A stretch of 48,277 bases of DNA from Cohnella xylanilytica (GCF_014212175.1 NZ_JACJVR010000088.1:1-48277), one strand, 5' to 3'. Shown: positions 24,033 through 31,791, counted from the stretch's first letter. Numbers and translations: made by a program. Notes: a model not told the origin generated them from the sequence alone.

Positions 24033-24578
24033 TTAAACCGGGGAGCCGAACACGGCCTTCACTTCGGCTTCGAGCTCGTCCAGCAGGGCGAAGCGGGACT
24101 CGTGCCCGAGGCTCTCGACGAGACCGGTATAGTACCATTGCTGGCTGTCGCGCCCCCGCTTGAATCGATCCCACGCCTGCTCCCCGTGAACGGCCAAGTC
24201 CCTCCGGATCGAACGGATGTTGTGCAGCTTGTCCGCGCATGCCACCTGGAGAATTGCCAGGCTCGCCGACCTCAGCTCCTCGAGAGTGTGCCGCTTCCGC
24301 TCCTCCCAGGAAGCCCCCTTGTCCGGTTCCGAACAACCGACGACGATCTCCAGCACGGCCGGTCCGAACAGATCCCGAAGCTGCTCGGCCGTCGTCTCCG
24401 TATCCTCCAGCGTATCGTGCAGCAGGCCGGCCGCGACGACCTCATCCGGACAGCCGGCTTGCCGCAGGATCATTCCGACCGCGTAGGGGTGGCTGACGTA
24501 GGGAATGTCCGTCCCCTTCCTCTTCTGGTTCCGATGCGCGTAAGCCGCGAATTCGATGGCTTGATCTACGATGGTCAT
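24033..24578 (-). CDS. Small HD-domain hydrolase, SpoT/Mesh1-like
   Basis: 181 residues, one HD domain: 'IEFAAYAHRNQKRKGTDIPYVSHPYAVGMILRQAGCPDEVVAAGLLHDTLEDT' has His15, the 'RKGTDxPYxxHP' loop and the His-Asp pair of ppGpp hydrolases, plus 'ILQVACADKLHNIRSIRRDL' with the second Asp. No synthetase, TGS or ACT domain follows, so it is a stand-alone small alarmone hydrolase or a related (p)ppApp/nucleotide hydrolase. 'EDTETTAEQLRDLFGPAVLEIVVGCSEPDKG' differs somewhat from classic SpoT, so the substrate is uncertain. AAGGAGAG precedes the ATG. Confidence 0.85.
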   Translation of the reverse strand: MTIVDQAIEFAAYAHRNQKRKGTDIPYVSHPYAVGMILRQAGCPDEVVAAGLLHDTLEDTETTAEQLRDLFGPAVLEIVVGCSEPDKGASWEERKRHTLEELRSASLAILQVACADKLHNIRSIRRDLAVHGEQAWDRFKRGRDSQQWYYTGLVESLGHESRFALLDELEAEVKAVFGSPV

Positions 24579-24822
24579 ACGATCTCTCCTTCCAAGCTCC
24601 CAGAGCGTTCCACCTCATTCTACCATAATCCCCCTCGCCGGCAGCAGGCCGTCTAGCGGGCCTACCAAGCCATCGGTCGGTTCATCATCCACGACTTAAG
24701 TCCAGATCGGAACCGTTCCCCCGGTCGGTCCTTTCGTTTCCTTTCTTTGTTAACCTTTGGATATAGCCGGCGCGCCCCATCGGATAGGACGGCGCCGACC
24801 GAAGGAAGCGAGGAACTCCGCC

Positions 24823-25452
24823 ATGATCCATGCCGCGAACGCCAACACGACCGAGGACGATCTGTACGTCCTGCTCACTCATACCGGAACTTTGTTTACG
24901 AGAATGATCCAGAACTTCACGTCCGCCCCTTATAACCACGCTTCGCTCGCGCTGGACGCGGGTCTGAGCCAGCTGTACAGCTTCGGACGGAAGCAGCCGT
25001 CCAACCCGCTGTCCGCCGGCTTCGTCGAGGAAGACGTCTACGAAGGCACGTACAGCCGCTATCCCGACACTCAATGCGCGCTGCTCCGACTGCGGGTGAC
25101 CCCGTCCCAGCGCGAAGAAGCGATCCGGGTCGTCCGGACGTTCCAGCGGGACCGGGATGCGTACAAGTACAATCTGATCGGCCTGCTCGGCGTCATGCTG
25201 AACCGCGACCTGAATCGCAAGAACGCCTACTTCTGCTCCCAGTTCGTCGCCGACGCGCTGCTCCGCGCCGGAATCGAGCTGTGGGACCGGTCGCCGGCGC
25301 TCGTCACGCCCGACGACTTCCTTAAGCACGGCTCGTTCGAGACGGTCTACGAAGGCAACCTGTACGACTATCCCCTGCTGGACGCCGAGCGAATAGACTG
25401 CAACAGAAGAGAAGTTCCCTCTTCGTTCCTATGGAGGAGGCAGATCGTTTGA
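24823..25452 (+). CDS. Permuted NlpC/P60-like (YiiX-type) putative amidase
   Basis: 209 residues. 'DLYVLLTHTGTLFTRMIQNFTSAPYNHASLALD' supplies His39 and 'NRKNAYFCSQFVADALLRAGIEL' supplies Cys138; His before Cys is the circularly permuted order of the YiiX/YebB branch of the papain-like NlpC/P60 clan. There is no signal peptide, so it is likely cytoplasmic or peripheral. Substrate unknown; lipid or peptide amide bonds are possibilities for this clan. Start ATG 24823 with GAGG upstream. Its TGA overlaps the TTG start of the VTT-domain gene, so the two are coupled. Confidence 0.75.
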   Translation: MIHAANANTTEDDLYVLLTHTGTLFTRMIQNFTSAPYNHASLALDAGLSQLYSFGRKQPSNPLSAGFVEEDVYEGTYSRYPDTQCALLRLRVTPSQREEAIRVVRTFQRDRDAYKYNLIGLLGVMLNRDLNRKNAYFCSQFVADALLRAGIELWDRSPALVTPDDFLKHGSFETVYEGNLYDYPLLDAERIDCNRREVPSSFLWRRQIV

Positions 25453-26126
25453 TACAAGCAGCGATGGATTTTCTCCGCGACTTCGGCTCTCTCGGGCTGT
25501 TCATTCACGCCATGATCGACGCCATTATTTTCCCGATTCCCGCCTTCTTCCTACAGGTATCCCTGAGCGCCCTGAATCCCGACAACGCCCTGTGGCTCGC
25601 CACGCTCGGCTTCGCCGGATGCATGATCGGAACCCCGATCGGCTACCTGATCGGCAAGACGTCGGGCTACCGGATTCTGCGCAAGTTCATGAAGCAGGAC
25701 CGGCTGGAGCGCGTCACCGCCCTGTTCCGCAAGCACGGGGAGATGGCCATCCTGATCGGCTCGTTCACGCCGATTCCGTTCAAGATTTTCACGATCGTCT
25801 CAGGCTGCATGAACTACCCGCTCTGGAGGCTGATGGGGTACGCCGCGATCGGGCGCGCCGCCAAATTTTACATCGTCGGGCTTCTGTTCTACTTGTACGG
25901 CCGCTCCGCGGAGTCGATGGTCCACAGCTCGCTGACCCTTATCATGCTGGGGGCCGGCGTGCTCATCGCGGCGGGCTGGCTGGTCGCGCGGAAGGTCAAG
26001 AGGCGCCGCAACGCCGCCAAGCCGTCGGGCGCGCTCGCGGAACACAGCGACGACGATCCGGCGACGGCGGAAGCTCCCGCCCTCTCGGCGCCTTCGGAGG
26101 ACGCCGCCGAAGTCCGTTCGTCCTGA
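25449..26126 (+). CDS. VTT-domain (DedA/SNARE-associated, YqaA-like) membrane protein
   Basis: 225 residues. Membrane helices surround 'IIFPIPAFFLQVSLSAL', 'GCMIGTPIGYLIGKTSGYRIL', 'LFRKHGEMAILIGSFTPIPFKIFTIVSGCMNYPLWRLMGYAAIGRAAKFYIVGLLFY', matching the VTT/DedA fold (phospholipid or undecaprenyl-phosphate scramblase-related). A charged 40-residue Ala/Ser/Glu/Asp tail follows. I start it at TTG 25449, 8 nt after GGAGGAGG, where TTGA overlaps the previous stop; the in-frame ATG at 25431 contains that ribosome site and is less likely. Confidence 0.85.
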   Translation: MIQAAMDFLRDFGSLGLFIHAMIDAIIFPIPAFFLQVSLSALNPDNALWLATLGFAGCMIGTPIGYLIGKTSGYRILRKFMKQDRLERVTALFRKHGEMAILIGSFTPIPFKIFTIVSGCMNYPLWRLMGYAAIGRAAKFYIVGLLFYLYGRSAESMVHSSLTLIMLGAGVLIAAGWLVARKVKRRRNAAKPSGALAEHSDDDPATAEAPALSAPSEDAAEVRSS

Positions 26127-26165
26127 CGCGCGAATCACGACAATCGAATTGCGAGGATTTCGCTT

Positions 26166-26825
26166 ATGAACCTGATCGCCTTCGTCGAGAGGCTGTTCGA
26201 CCAATACGCCTATCTCGTGCTGCTCCTCGGCCTGCCTCTCGACTTCATCGCGCTGCCCATCCCTCCCGGCAACAGCACGCTGACGTATACCGGCTACCTG
26301 GCCTATAAAGGCACGCTCTCGCTCTGGCCGTCGCTGGCGGCGGCCCTGGGAGGCGCTTGGATCGGGGTTACGGTTACGTACGGAATCGGCCGCCTGGCGG
26401 GAATGCCCCTATTGAACCGTTACGGCAAGTATCTGTTCATCAAACCCTCGTTCGTGGAACGGACCCAACGTTATTACGAGAGGCACGGGAACCGGATGCT
26501 TCTGTTCCTCTTCTTCGTTCCGGGAATTCGGCAGTTCATCGGGTATTTCATCGGGGTGCTGCGGGTTCCCTATCGGGCCGTGCTGCTGTACGCCTATCCG
26601 GGCGCCGCCCTGTGGGTGCTGTTCTTCTTCGCCATTGGCTACGGGTTCGGGGAACAGTGGACCCTCGTGTTGAACGTCGTCGAGCGGTATTTGATCTATC
26701 TGTCGGCAGGCGCGGCGCTGACCGTCATCGGAGTTCTCTTGTTCCGAAAATGGAGACGAGCCCCCCGGAAGAACCGCCGCCCTTCCCGGAATGCGAAAAA
26801 AGCCGAACCCGCCGAAGAGGCTTAG
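26166..26825 (+). CDS. DedA-family membrane protein
   Basis: 219 residues. 'LLGLPLDFIALPIPPGNSTLTYTGYLAYKGTLSLWPSLAAALGGAWIGVTVTYGIGRLAG', 'YERHGNRMLLFLFFVPGIRQFIGYFIGVLRVPYRAVLLYAYPGAALWVLFFFAIGYGFGEQW' are the DedA re-entrant loops and the conserved Arg/Gly residues. Likely a lipid-carrier flippase-type protein of the cytoplasmic membrane. A basic tail follows. Third gene of the unit starting at 24823, 39 nt after the VTT gene. The terminator overlaps its last codons. Confidence 0.88.
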   Translation: MNLIAFVERLFDQYAYLVLLLGLPLDFIALPIPPGNSTLTYTGYLAYKGTLSLWPSLAAALGGAWIGVTVTYGIGRLAGMPLLNRYGKYLFIKPSFVERTQRYYERHGNRMLLFLFFVPGIRQFIGYFIGVLRVPYRAVLLYAYPGAALWVLFFFAIGYGFGEQWTLVLNVVERYLIYLSAGAALTVIGVLLFRKWRRAPRKNRRPSRNAKKAEPAEEA

Positions 26826-26840
26826 GTTTGGCTTTTTCGC
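26793..26840. terminator. Bidirectional terminator shared by dedA-like gene and zwf
   Basis: GCGAAAAAAGCCGAACC (26793-26809) pairs with GGTTTGGCTTTTTCGC (26825-26840), one bulged A. The left arm lies inside the DedA coding end; T-tracts exist for both strands. Confidence 0.88.
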
Positions 26841-26865
26841 TCGAATCCCTTCGATATAATCTCGC

Positions 26866-28344
26866 TTATCGCCCGGCCGCGACGGCCTCGGCTTCTACGC
26901 GAGGCTCCGGCGCCAGATCCTCCTGCTCGAGCCAGGAGAAGCCTTGCTCGGCGAGCAGTTCTTCCGCTTCCTTCGGCCCCCGCGATCCGGCCGGGTACGT
27001 ATACAGCGGCACCCGGTTCTCGGCGAACGCCTCCTGCAGCGGCTGCACCCACTTCCAGGCGAGCTCGATCTCGTCCCAATGCGCGAAGAAGGTCGGATCT
27101 CCGGAGAGCGCGTCGTGCAGCAGCCGCTCGTACGCCTCGGGCACCTCCTCCTTGCGGGTCGAGAACCGAAGCGATACCGGCTCCAGCCCGCCGTCCATTC
27201 CGTGCAGGTTAAGCCGGAAGTCCACGCTCTCGTCGGGCTGAACGCGGATCGTCAAGTAATTCCGGACCGGCTCGCCTTGAATATGGGCTTCGAGCGGATC
27301 CTTGAAGACGAACACGATCCGCGTCGACTTCTCGCTCATTCGCTTGCCCGTGCGGATGTAGAACGGAACGCCTCTCCAGATCGGGTCGTCCAGCATTACC
27401 CGCGCGGCGACGTACGTCTCCGTGCGCGATCCGGGAACGATGCCGGGCTCGTCCAGATAGCCGGCCAGCGGTTTGCCGTCCGCGGAGCCGGCGGCGTATT
27501 GCCCCCGCACGACGTGGCTTCCCGCGGCTTCCTTCGCGATCGGATACGCGGACTCCATGATTCTCCTCTTATCGAAGATCTCCGAATGCCGGGCCGTCAT
27601 CATAAGCAGCTGCAGCATATGGTTCTGGAACATGTCCCGCAGGGCGCCGGCTTCGTCGTAGTAGCCCGCCCGCGATTCCACGCCCACCGTCTCGCTTGCC
27701 GTAATCTGCACGTTGGCGACGTACTTGTTGCTGAGCACCGCCTTCAGCACCGGGTTCGCAGCGATAAGCGACTGCAGGTTCTGGACCATCGGCTTGCCCA
27801 GGTAATGGTCGATGTAATAGATGTCCTCCGCCGGGAACGATTCGAGCAGCGCGGCGTTCAGCGCCCGCGCGGTCGCGAGGTCGCGGCCGAACGGCTTCTC
27901 GATGACGAGCCGGGTGAGCGCGTTCTCCTTCGCGAGGCCGGAGGCGCGGATATGGGAAGCGATCGGCCCGAAGTGCTCCGGAGCCACGGACAGGTAGAAC
28001 AACCGGTCGCCCGGCAGTCCGAGCTCCCGCTCGCGCTTCTCGACCGTCTCCCGAAGTCCCGCGTAACCGGCGGCGTCCGTCGCGTCCGCGATCTGATACT
28101 TGATCCGCTTCACGAACCGGGAGATCTTCTCTTCGTCCGCGTTCCCGCGGCGGGAGAAGCGGCGGATCGCCTCCGCGGCGTGCTCCCGGAACATCTCGTC
28201 GTCGAACGGCTTGCGGCCGAGCGCGAAGACGGCGAACGGCTCGGGGAGCTTGCCGTCGAGATCCAAGTTGTATAAGGCCGGGAACAGCTTGCGCTTGGCC
28301 AGGTCCCCGGTCGCGCCGAACAATACGAATGTAGATGCTAGCAT
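26866..28344 (-). CDS. zwf: Glucose-6-phosphate 1-dehydrogenase Zwf
   Basis: 492 residues. NADP-binding 'STFVLFGATGDLAKRKLFPALYNLD', 'LVIEKPFGRDLATA' and the active-site 'YYIDHYLGKPMVQNLQSL' (catalytic His) are diagnostic; length fits bacterial G6PDH. Oxidises glucose-6-phosphate to 6-phosphogluconolactone and feeds NADPH and the pentose phosphate pathway. I choose ATG 28344, 8 nt after GGAGG; an upstream ATG at 28359 lacks a site. In the 143-nt leader (28345-28487), GTTATCATTCTAATTAC is loosely Fur/PerR-like but too degenerate to call. Confidence 0.96.
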   Translation of the reverse strand: MLASTFVLFGATGDLAKRKLFPALYNLDLDGKLPEPFAVFALGRKPFDDEMFREHAAEAIRRFSRRGNADEEKISRFVKRIKYQIADATDAAGYAGLRETVEKRERELGLPGDRLFYLSVAPEHFGPIASHIRASGLAKENALTRLVIEKPFGRDLATARALNAALLESFPAEDIYYIDHYLGKPMVQNLQSLIAANPVLKAVLSNKYVANVQITASETVGVESRAGYYDEAGALRDMFQNHMLQLLMMTARHSEIFDKRRIMESAYPIAKEAAGSHVVRGQYAAGSADGKPLAGYLDEPGIVPGSRTETYVAARVMLDDPIWRGVPFYIRTGKRMSEKSTRIVFVFKDPLEAHIQGEPVRNYLTIRVQPDESVDFRLNLHGMDGGLEPVSLRFSTRKEEVPEAYERLLHDALSGDPTFFAHWDEIELAWKWVQPLQEAFAENRVPLYTYPAGSRGPKEAEELLAEQGFSWLEQEDLAPEPRVEAEAVAAGR

Positions 28345-28487
28345 AATGGCTTCCTCCATTCCAACCGATTCGGTCTCTCTGAACTGTAATTAGAATGATA
28401 ACACTTATTCGGGAAGCCATCATGAAGATCTCATGAAAAATAACGTTCGTTTTTCAAGCTCTTTTCATTCGCCTTTTCGATATCCGG

Positions 28488-28820
28488 TCATTCGCTCTGC
28501 CCCTTGTTGCCGGACAGGCGCGAGAAGGCGTCGTTGATCGTCTTCATCCGTTCCTCGACCTTGCGCGCCGCCGCGTCCAGCGTGAAGCCGTCGTCGAGCA
28601 GCTCCTTGACGAGCAGCACCTTCTTGATGTTCAGGTAGTCGTACTTGCGCGTCGAGCCTTCCCCTTCCTTCACCGAGCGGATAATCCCCTTGTCCTCCCA
28701 GTACCGGATCTGCCTCTGGGGGACGCCGCTGATATCCGCCACCTCGCCGATTCCGACCACCAGCTTCTTGAGAAGATCGAAGTCCATTAATACGTTGTCT
28801 GCCTGCGTCGGCTCGCTCAT
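28488..28820 (-). CDS. Short MerR-family transcriptional regulator
   Basis: 110 residues. 'VVGIGEVADISGVPQRQIRYWEDKGIIRSVKEGEGSTRKYDYLNIKKVLLVKELLDDGFTLDAAARKVEERM' is a MerR-type winged helix closest in shape to GlnR/TnrA-like or YfmP-type members. No effector-binding or metal-binding domain follows and no Cys is present, so it is not a metal or redox sensor of the classic kind. Divergent from the tautomerase/MFS genes, which it may control. AGCAGGGGACGGT precedes the ATG. A 22-residue acidic N-terminal extension lies before the HTH. Confidence 0.85.
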   Translation of the reverse strand: MSEPTQADNVLMDFDLLKKLVVGIGEVADISGVPQRQIRYWEDKGIIRSVKEGEGSTRKYDYLNIKKVLLVKELLDDGFTLDAAARKVEERMKTINDAFSRLSGNKGQSE

Positions 28821-28857
28821 ACCGTCCCCTGCTTTCCGAAAATGTGCTGTTGATGAT

Positions 28858-28886
28858 AGTTTACGAAATTTGAAGTTTCCTCACAA
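28858..28886 (-). promoter_or_regulatory. Candidate promoter for the MerR-like gene
   Basis: On the minus strand TTGTGA (28881-28886), 17 bp, TAAACT (28858-28863). Each box matches 4 of 6 consensus bases. Confidence 0.4.
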
Positions 28887-28900
28887 GAGTATGAATCATA

Positions 28901-28928
28901 TTGACAATGATTGTAGATTTGTTACAAT
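28901..28928 (+). promoter_or_regulatory. Sigma-A promoter for the tautomerase-MFS pair
   Basis: TTGACA (28901-28906), 16 bp, TACAAT (28923-28928). The -35 is perfect and the -10 has one mismatch. It lies 60 nt upstream of the tautomerase ATG. Confidence 0.78.
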
Positions 28929-28929
28929 C
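28909..28929 (+). promoter_or_regulatory. Perfect 7-7-7 dyad overlapping the -10
   Basis: GATTGTA, a 7-nt spacer, then TACAATC, an exact inverted repeat that covers the spacer and the -10 of the tautomerase promoter. The position suits a repressor or a MerR-type protein. Confidence 0.55.
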
Positions 28930-28987
28930 TAGGCAGGTTGGCGCCAAACCAAACATTCGATCGATTGGGATAAGGAGAGATGGAATC

Positions 28988-29212
28988 ATGCCCGTTATTC
29001 AGGTGGATCATTGGGAAGGGTTCAGCGAGGAGCAGAAGAAGGAGTGGATCGTCGCCCTGACGGACACGACGAACCGGCTGTTCAAGATTCCGAAGGACAA
29101 GATCACGGTTATTCTGAGAGAGGTCCCGCTCTCCGATTGGGGCAACGGAGGCGTCGTGGCGACCGATCCGGACTTCCTGGCCAAGAGCCGGGCGGCGGGA
29201 GGAGAAGCTTAG
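28988..29212 (+). CDS. 4-oxalocrotonate tautomerase-family protein
   Basis: 74 residues. After Met removal the protein starts with the catalytic Pro ('PVIQVDHWEGFSEEQKKEWIVALTDTTNRLFKIPKDKITVILREVPLSDWGNGG'), the beta-alpha-beta unit of the 4-OT superfamily. The family tautomerises enol/keto acids or acts on halogenated acids. AAGGAGA lies ahead of ATG 28988. The MFS gene begins 1 nt after its stop, so they share a transcript. Confidence 0.88.
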   Translation: MPVIQVDHWEGFSEEQKKEWIVALTDTTNRLFKIPKDKITVILREVPLSDWGNGGVVATDPDFLAKSRAAGGEA

Positions 29213-29213
29213 G

Positions 29214-30401
29214 ATGAACAATCGGGCGCTGGCCGTCCTGGTCTGGTGCAGCTTGGCCGTCGTCTCCAACGTGTACGTCACCATTCCGATCGCGGGAGCG
29301 CTGGCCGGCGAATGGGAGCTGGGCGCTTCGGCGCAGGGCTGGATCGGAAGCTCGTTCTCGCTGGCTTACGCGGCCGGCTTCCTGATCTTCGCTCCGGTCG
29401 CCGACCGGGTCGGGCCCAAGCGCATGATGCTCGCGGGCTTGGCCGCTCTGGCCCTGGTCGCGCCGCTCGCCGGCCTCGCGGACAGCCTCCCGGCGTTCCT
29501 CGCGCTTCGCGTCGTTCAAGGGCTGGCGGCTTCCACGTTCGCCCCTTCCGTCATCACGTACGTCGCCGCGAAGTCCCCGGAGGGCCGCCGGGCGACCGCC
29601 ATCGGCTTCGTCAGCTTCGCCTTCCTGCTGTCGGGCATCGCCGGGCAGCTCTACGCCGGCTTCCTGTATGAACGGCTCGGCTGGCCGCCGGTGTTCTTCG
29701 GGCTCGGCATCGCGTACGCCCTATCGGCGATTCTGCTCGGCCGCCTCGTTCCGGGCGAATCGGCGGGAGGCGCGCCATCGCCGGGCGCGCCCCGACCGGA
29801 GCCGCTGCTCGGGCAGATCGGGACGCTGCTGGCGAATCGGTCGCTGCTCGCCTGCTATGCCATAGCCGCGACGGCGCTGCTCTCGTTCGTCGGCATGTAT
29901 ACCGCCTTGAACGCCGATCTCGCCCGTCCGCCGTATTCCCTGGATGCCGACGGCTTCCTCTACGTGCGGGCGATCGGCATCGCCGGCATGCTCCTCTCGC
30001 CGCTCGCCGGCGTCCTGAGCCGCAAGCGGGGGCTCGTCCCCGTGCTTCGGGCGGGAATCGCCCTGGCGTTCGCCGGGCTGCTCGTCGCCTATGCGGCCCG
30101 GAGCCTTCCGGCGCTCGTCGCGGCCAGCGTCGTCTTCGTGGCGGGCATCTCGCTTCTGATCCCGTCCCTCATCTCCGTCGTCGGACAACTCGCGGGCCCT
30201 TATCGCGGAGCGGGAATCACCCTCTACTCCTTCGTCTTATTCTGCGGAGCCGCGGTCGGACCGCCGATCTCGCTCGGCCTTCTAAGCTCGTCCGGACCGG
30301 GGCTGGCCTTCGCGGCCTTCTCTCTCGTTCTGGCGTTCGCGCTGGCCGCCTCCTTCCTAATCTCCAGAACCTCGAAGACGGCCGTCGGCGCAAGGAGTTA
30401 A
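29214..30401 (+). CDS. MFS transporter (YnfM/AraJ-like arm)
   Basis: 395 residues with 12 membrane helices. 'VYVTIPIAGALAGEWELGASAQGWIGSSFSLAYAAGFLIFAPVADRVGPKRMMLAGL' contains motif A (D-R-x-G-x-K-R), and 'VVQGLAASTFAPSVITYVAAKSPEGRRATAIGFVSFAFLLSGIAGQLYAGFLYE' motif C-type residues of proton-driven exporters. Substrate unknown; pairing with a tautomerase suggests export or uptake of an organic acid. GGGAGGAG precedes the ATG. Confidence 0.88.
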   Translation: MNNRALAVLVWCSLAVVSNVYVTIPIAGALAGEWELGASAQGWIGSSFSLAYAAGFLIFAPVADRVGPKRMMLAGLAALALVAPLAGLADSLPAFLALRVVQGLAASTFAPSVITYVAAKSPEGRRATAIGFVSFAFLLSGIAGQLYAGFLYERLGWPPVFFGLGIAYALSAILLGRLVPGESAGGAPSPGAPRPEPLLGQIGTLLANRSLLACYAIAATALLSFVGMYTALNADLARPPYSLDADGFLYVRAIGIAGMLLSPLAGVLSRKRGLVPVLRAGIALAFAGLLVAYAARSLPALVAASVVFVAGISLLIPSLISVVGQLAGPYRGAGITLYSFVLFCGAAVGPPISLGLLSSSGPGLAFAAFSLVLAFALAASFLISRTSKTAVGARS

Positions 30402-30418
30402 CGGCCAATAAACGCGAC

Positions 30419-30449
30419 AGCGCCGGAGATGGCGATCATCTCCGGCGCT
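30419..30449. terminator. 12-bp perfect hairpin between convergent genes
   Basis: AGCGCCGGAGAT (30419-30430) and ATCTCCGGCGCT (30438-30449) with a 7-nt loop; only a weak TTCGTTATT follows. It lies between the MFS gene and the convergent YhfC-like gene. Confidence 0.65.
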
Positions 30450-30478
30450 TCGTTATTCGATCGATTCGGACGGGCTCC

Positions 30479-31183
30479 TCAGATCGTCAGCAGCCCGACG
30501 GCGAGAGTTCCGACGCCTGCGACGGCGACGAACGCGCTCGCCGCGGGAACCGACCTCTTCGCCGCCAGACGGACGGCGATCAAGTTGAGCGCGCTGTGCA
30601 GCGGCATCAGCAGGACGACGCTCCAGCCGTAACGCCAGACGATCAGCGTGCAGCCGACATGGAACGCGGACGCCCAGATCCGCTCCAGAACGCCCCAGAG
30701 CGGGTGGGCTTGAACGGTGCCCTGCGCTTCGAGGAACTGCTTCGCCTGCATCGCCTTCTCGTCGGTCCGCTTGACGAGCGAGGCGATCAGCACGACGTTA
30801 ATCATGACGTACAGCACCTCGACCGCCGCCCAGCCTTGGCCGGCCGAGACGGCCCACGAAGCGCCCGTGGAAGCCAGGGCGATCAGCCCGAGCCGCACGC
30901 CTTCCTCCAGCACCCCCGAGCTGCCGACGACGACGTTCCGGGCCCGGTCTTGGGGAAGCTTCATGGCGATCGCGCTCACCGGTCCCCGGAGGAACAGGGC
31001 GACGAGCCATCCGAGCGCCCCGAGTCCGAACGCCTTCCAATCGATCGGGTATCCCGCCGCGGAGAAGACCAGCGCGAACGCGACGGGGACGAGCGCGTAC
31101 AGCGGCAGGCTGCGGATCGCCCTCCCCGAAATTTGGTCGTATTGAATATCCGGCTTGGCAATCGGTTCATTCATCGTCGTCAT
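30479..31183 (-). CDS. YhfC-family putative intramembrane peptidase
   Basis: 234 residues, 6-7 membrane helices. 'SSGVLEEGVRLGLIAL' carries a glutamate pair of the E-E-x-x-R type seen in YhfC/CPBP-like glutamic intramembrane proteases, and 'LMPLHSALNLIAVRLA' supplies a later membrane His; 'ERIWASAFHVGCTLIVW' gives another. Proteolysis is inferred from family membership. ATG 31183 follows AAGGAGAGGG and lies inside the 3' end of the HTH regulator gene (17-nt overlap), so the regulator and this protein are co-translated. Confidence 0.75.
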   Translation of the reverse strand: MTTMNEPIAKPDIQYDQISGRAIRSLPLYALVPVAFALVFSAAGYPIDWKAFGLGALGWLVALFLRGPVSAIAMKLPQDRARNVVVGSSGVLEEGVRLGLIALASTGASWAVSAGQGWAAVEVLYVMINVVLIASLVKRTDEKAMQAKQFLEAQGTVQAHPLWGVLERIWASAFHVGCTLIVWRYGWSVVLLMPLHSALNLIAVRLAAKRSVPAASAFVAVAGVGTLAVGLLTI

Positions 31184-31748
31184 CGTTCCCTCTCCTTGTA
31201 GTCGTCGTTGTTCCGTTCCGCTGCTCCGGCACGACGACGGTCGTGATCGTCCGGCGGCGCCGGCCGCCCCCCGGCCCGTTGCCGGCATGCCGCGCGAGCG
31301 GCTTCCTCATCTCCGCGAGCAGCTCCTTATACTCTTCGTCGGTCAAGTACAGCTGGTGCTGGCGGAAGGAGAAGCCGTCCTCGGCCAGGTCGTAGCGGTC
31401 TTGGGCGACGTATTCGCCGAAGTCCCCGATGAGGGACGCGGCCAGCTTCATGAACAGCGACAGATGCTCCTCGCGCGACGCCTCCGTGACGTCGGCCGGC
31501 GTCAATTCGCCGCCGTTCTCGGCAAGGGCGTATACCTTCTCCGTCGTGCCCCTCACCTTGCGCTCCTCGGCGACCGTCAGCAGCCCGGCCTGCAGCAGCT
31601 TGTTCAAGTGCCGGTACATCGTCGCCTGCGGTACGTCCGCCAGCCGTTCCGCCAGCTGCAGCGTCGTCTGACGGCCTCCCGACAGCAACGATTGGATGAT
31701 TCTCATCCGGATCGGATGGAGAATCAAATCCGCTTTGGATTCCGCCAT
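31167..31748 (-). CDS. ArsR/PadR-like HTH regulator with acidic tail
   Basis: 193 residues. 'ADLILHPIRMRIIQSLLSGGRQTTLQLAERLADVPQATMYRHLNKLLQAGLLTVAEERKVRGTTEKVYALAE' is an HTH_20/ArsR-type winged helix, followed by a helical region 'EEHLSLFMKLAASLIGDFGEYVAQDRYDLAEDGFSFRQHQLYLTDEEYKELLAEM' seen in such DUF-containing regulators. The last 30 residues are low complexity (TTTTTRRGNDDDDE). No metal-binding Cys cluster. ATG 31748 has GAGGTG 6-7 nt upstream. An AT-rich palindrome lies 20 nt upstream. Confidence 0.85.
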   Translation of the reverse strand: MAESKADLILHPIRMRIIQSLLSGGRQTTLQLAERLADVPQATMYRHLNKLLQAGLLTVAEERKVRGTTEKVYALAENGGELTPADVTEASREEHLSLFMKLAASLIGDFGEYVAQDRYDLAEDGFSFRQHQLYLTDEEYKELLAEMRKPLARHAGNGPGGGRRRRTITTVVVPEQRNGTTTTTRRGNDDDDE

Positions 31749-31767
31749 TGCGGACACCTCTTTTTAT

Positions 31768-31791
31768 ATTATCATTTTCGATAATGATAAT
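31768..31791. promoter_or_regulatory. 9-6-9 palindrome upstream of the HTH regulator
   Basis: ATTATCATT (31768-31776), TTCGAT, AATGATAAT (31783-31791), exact arms. It is a likely operator, by autoregulation or by a Fur-like protein, since 31780-31791 reads GATAATGATAAT. Confidence 0.5.

Noticed and set aside
28388..28410. A Fur/PerR-like site (GTTATCATTCTAATTAC, minus strand) upstream of zwf.
   Set aside because: Only about 10 of 17 positions are symmetric and the promoter elements around it are weak.
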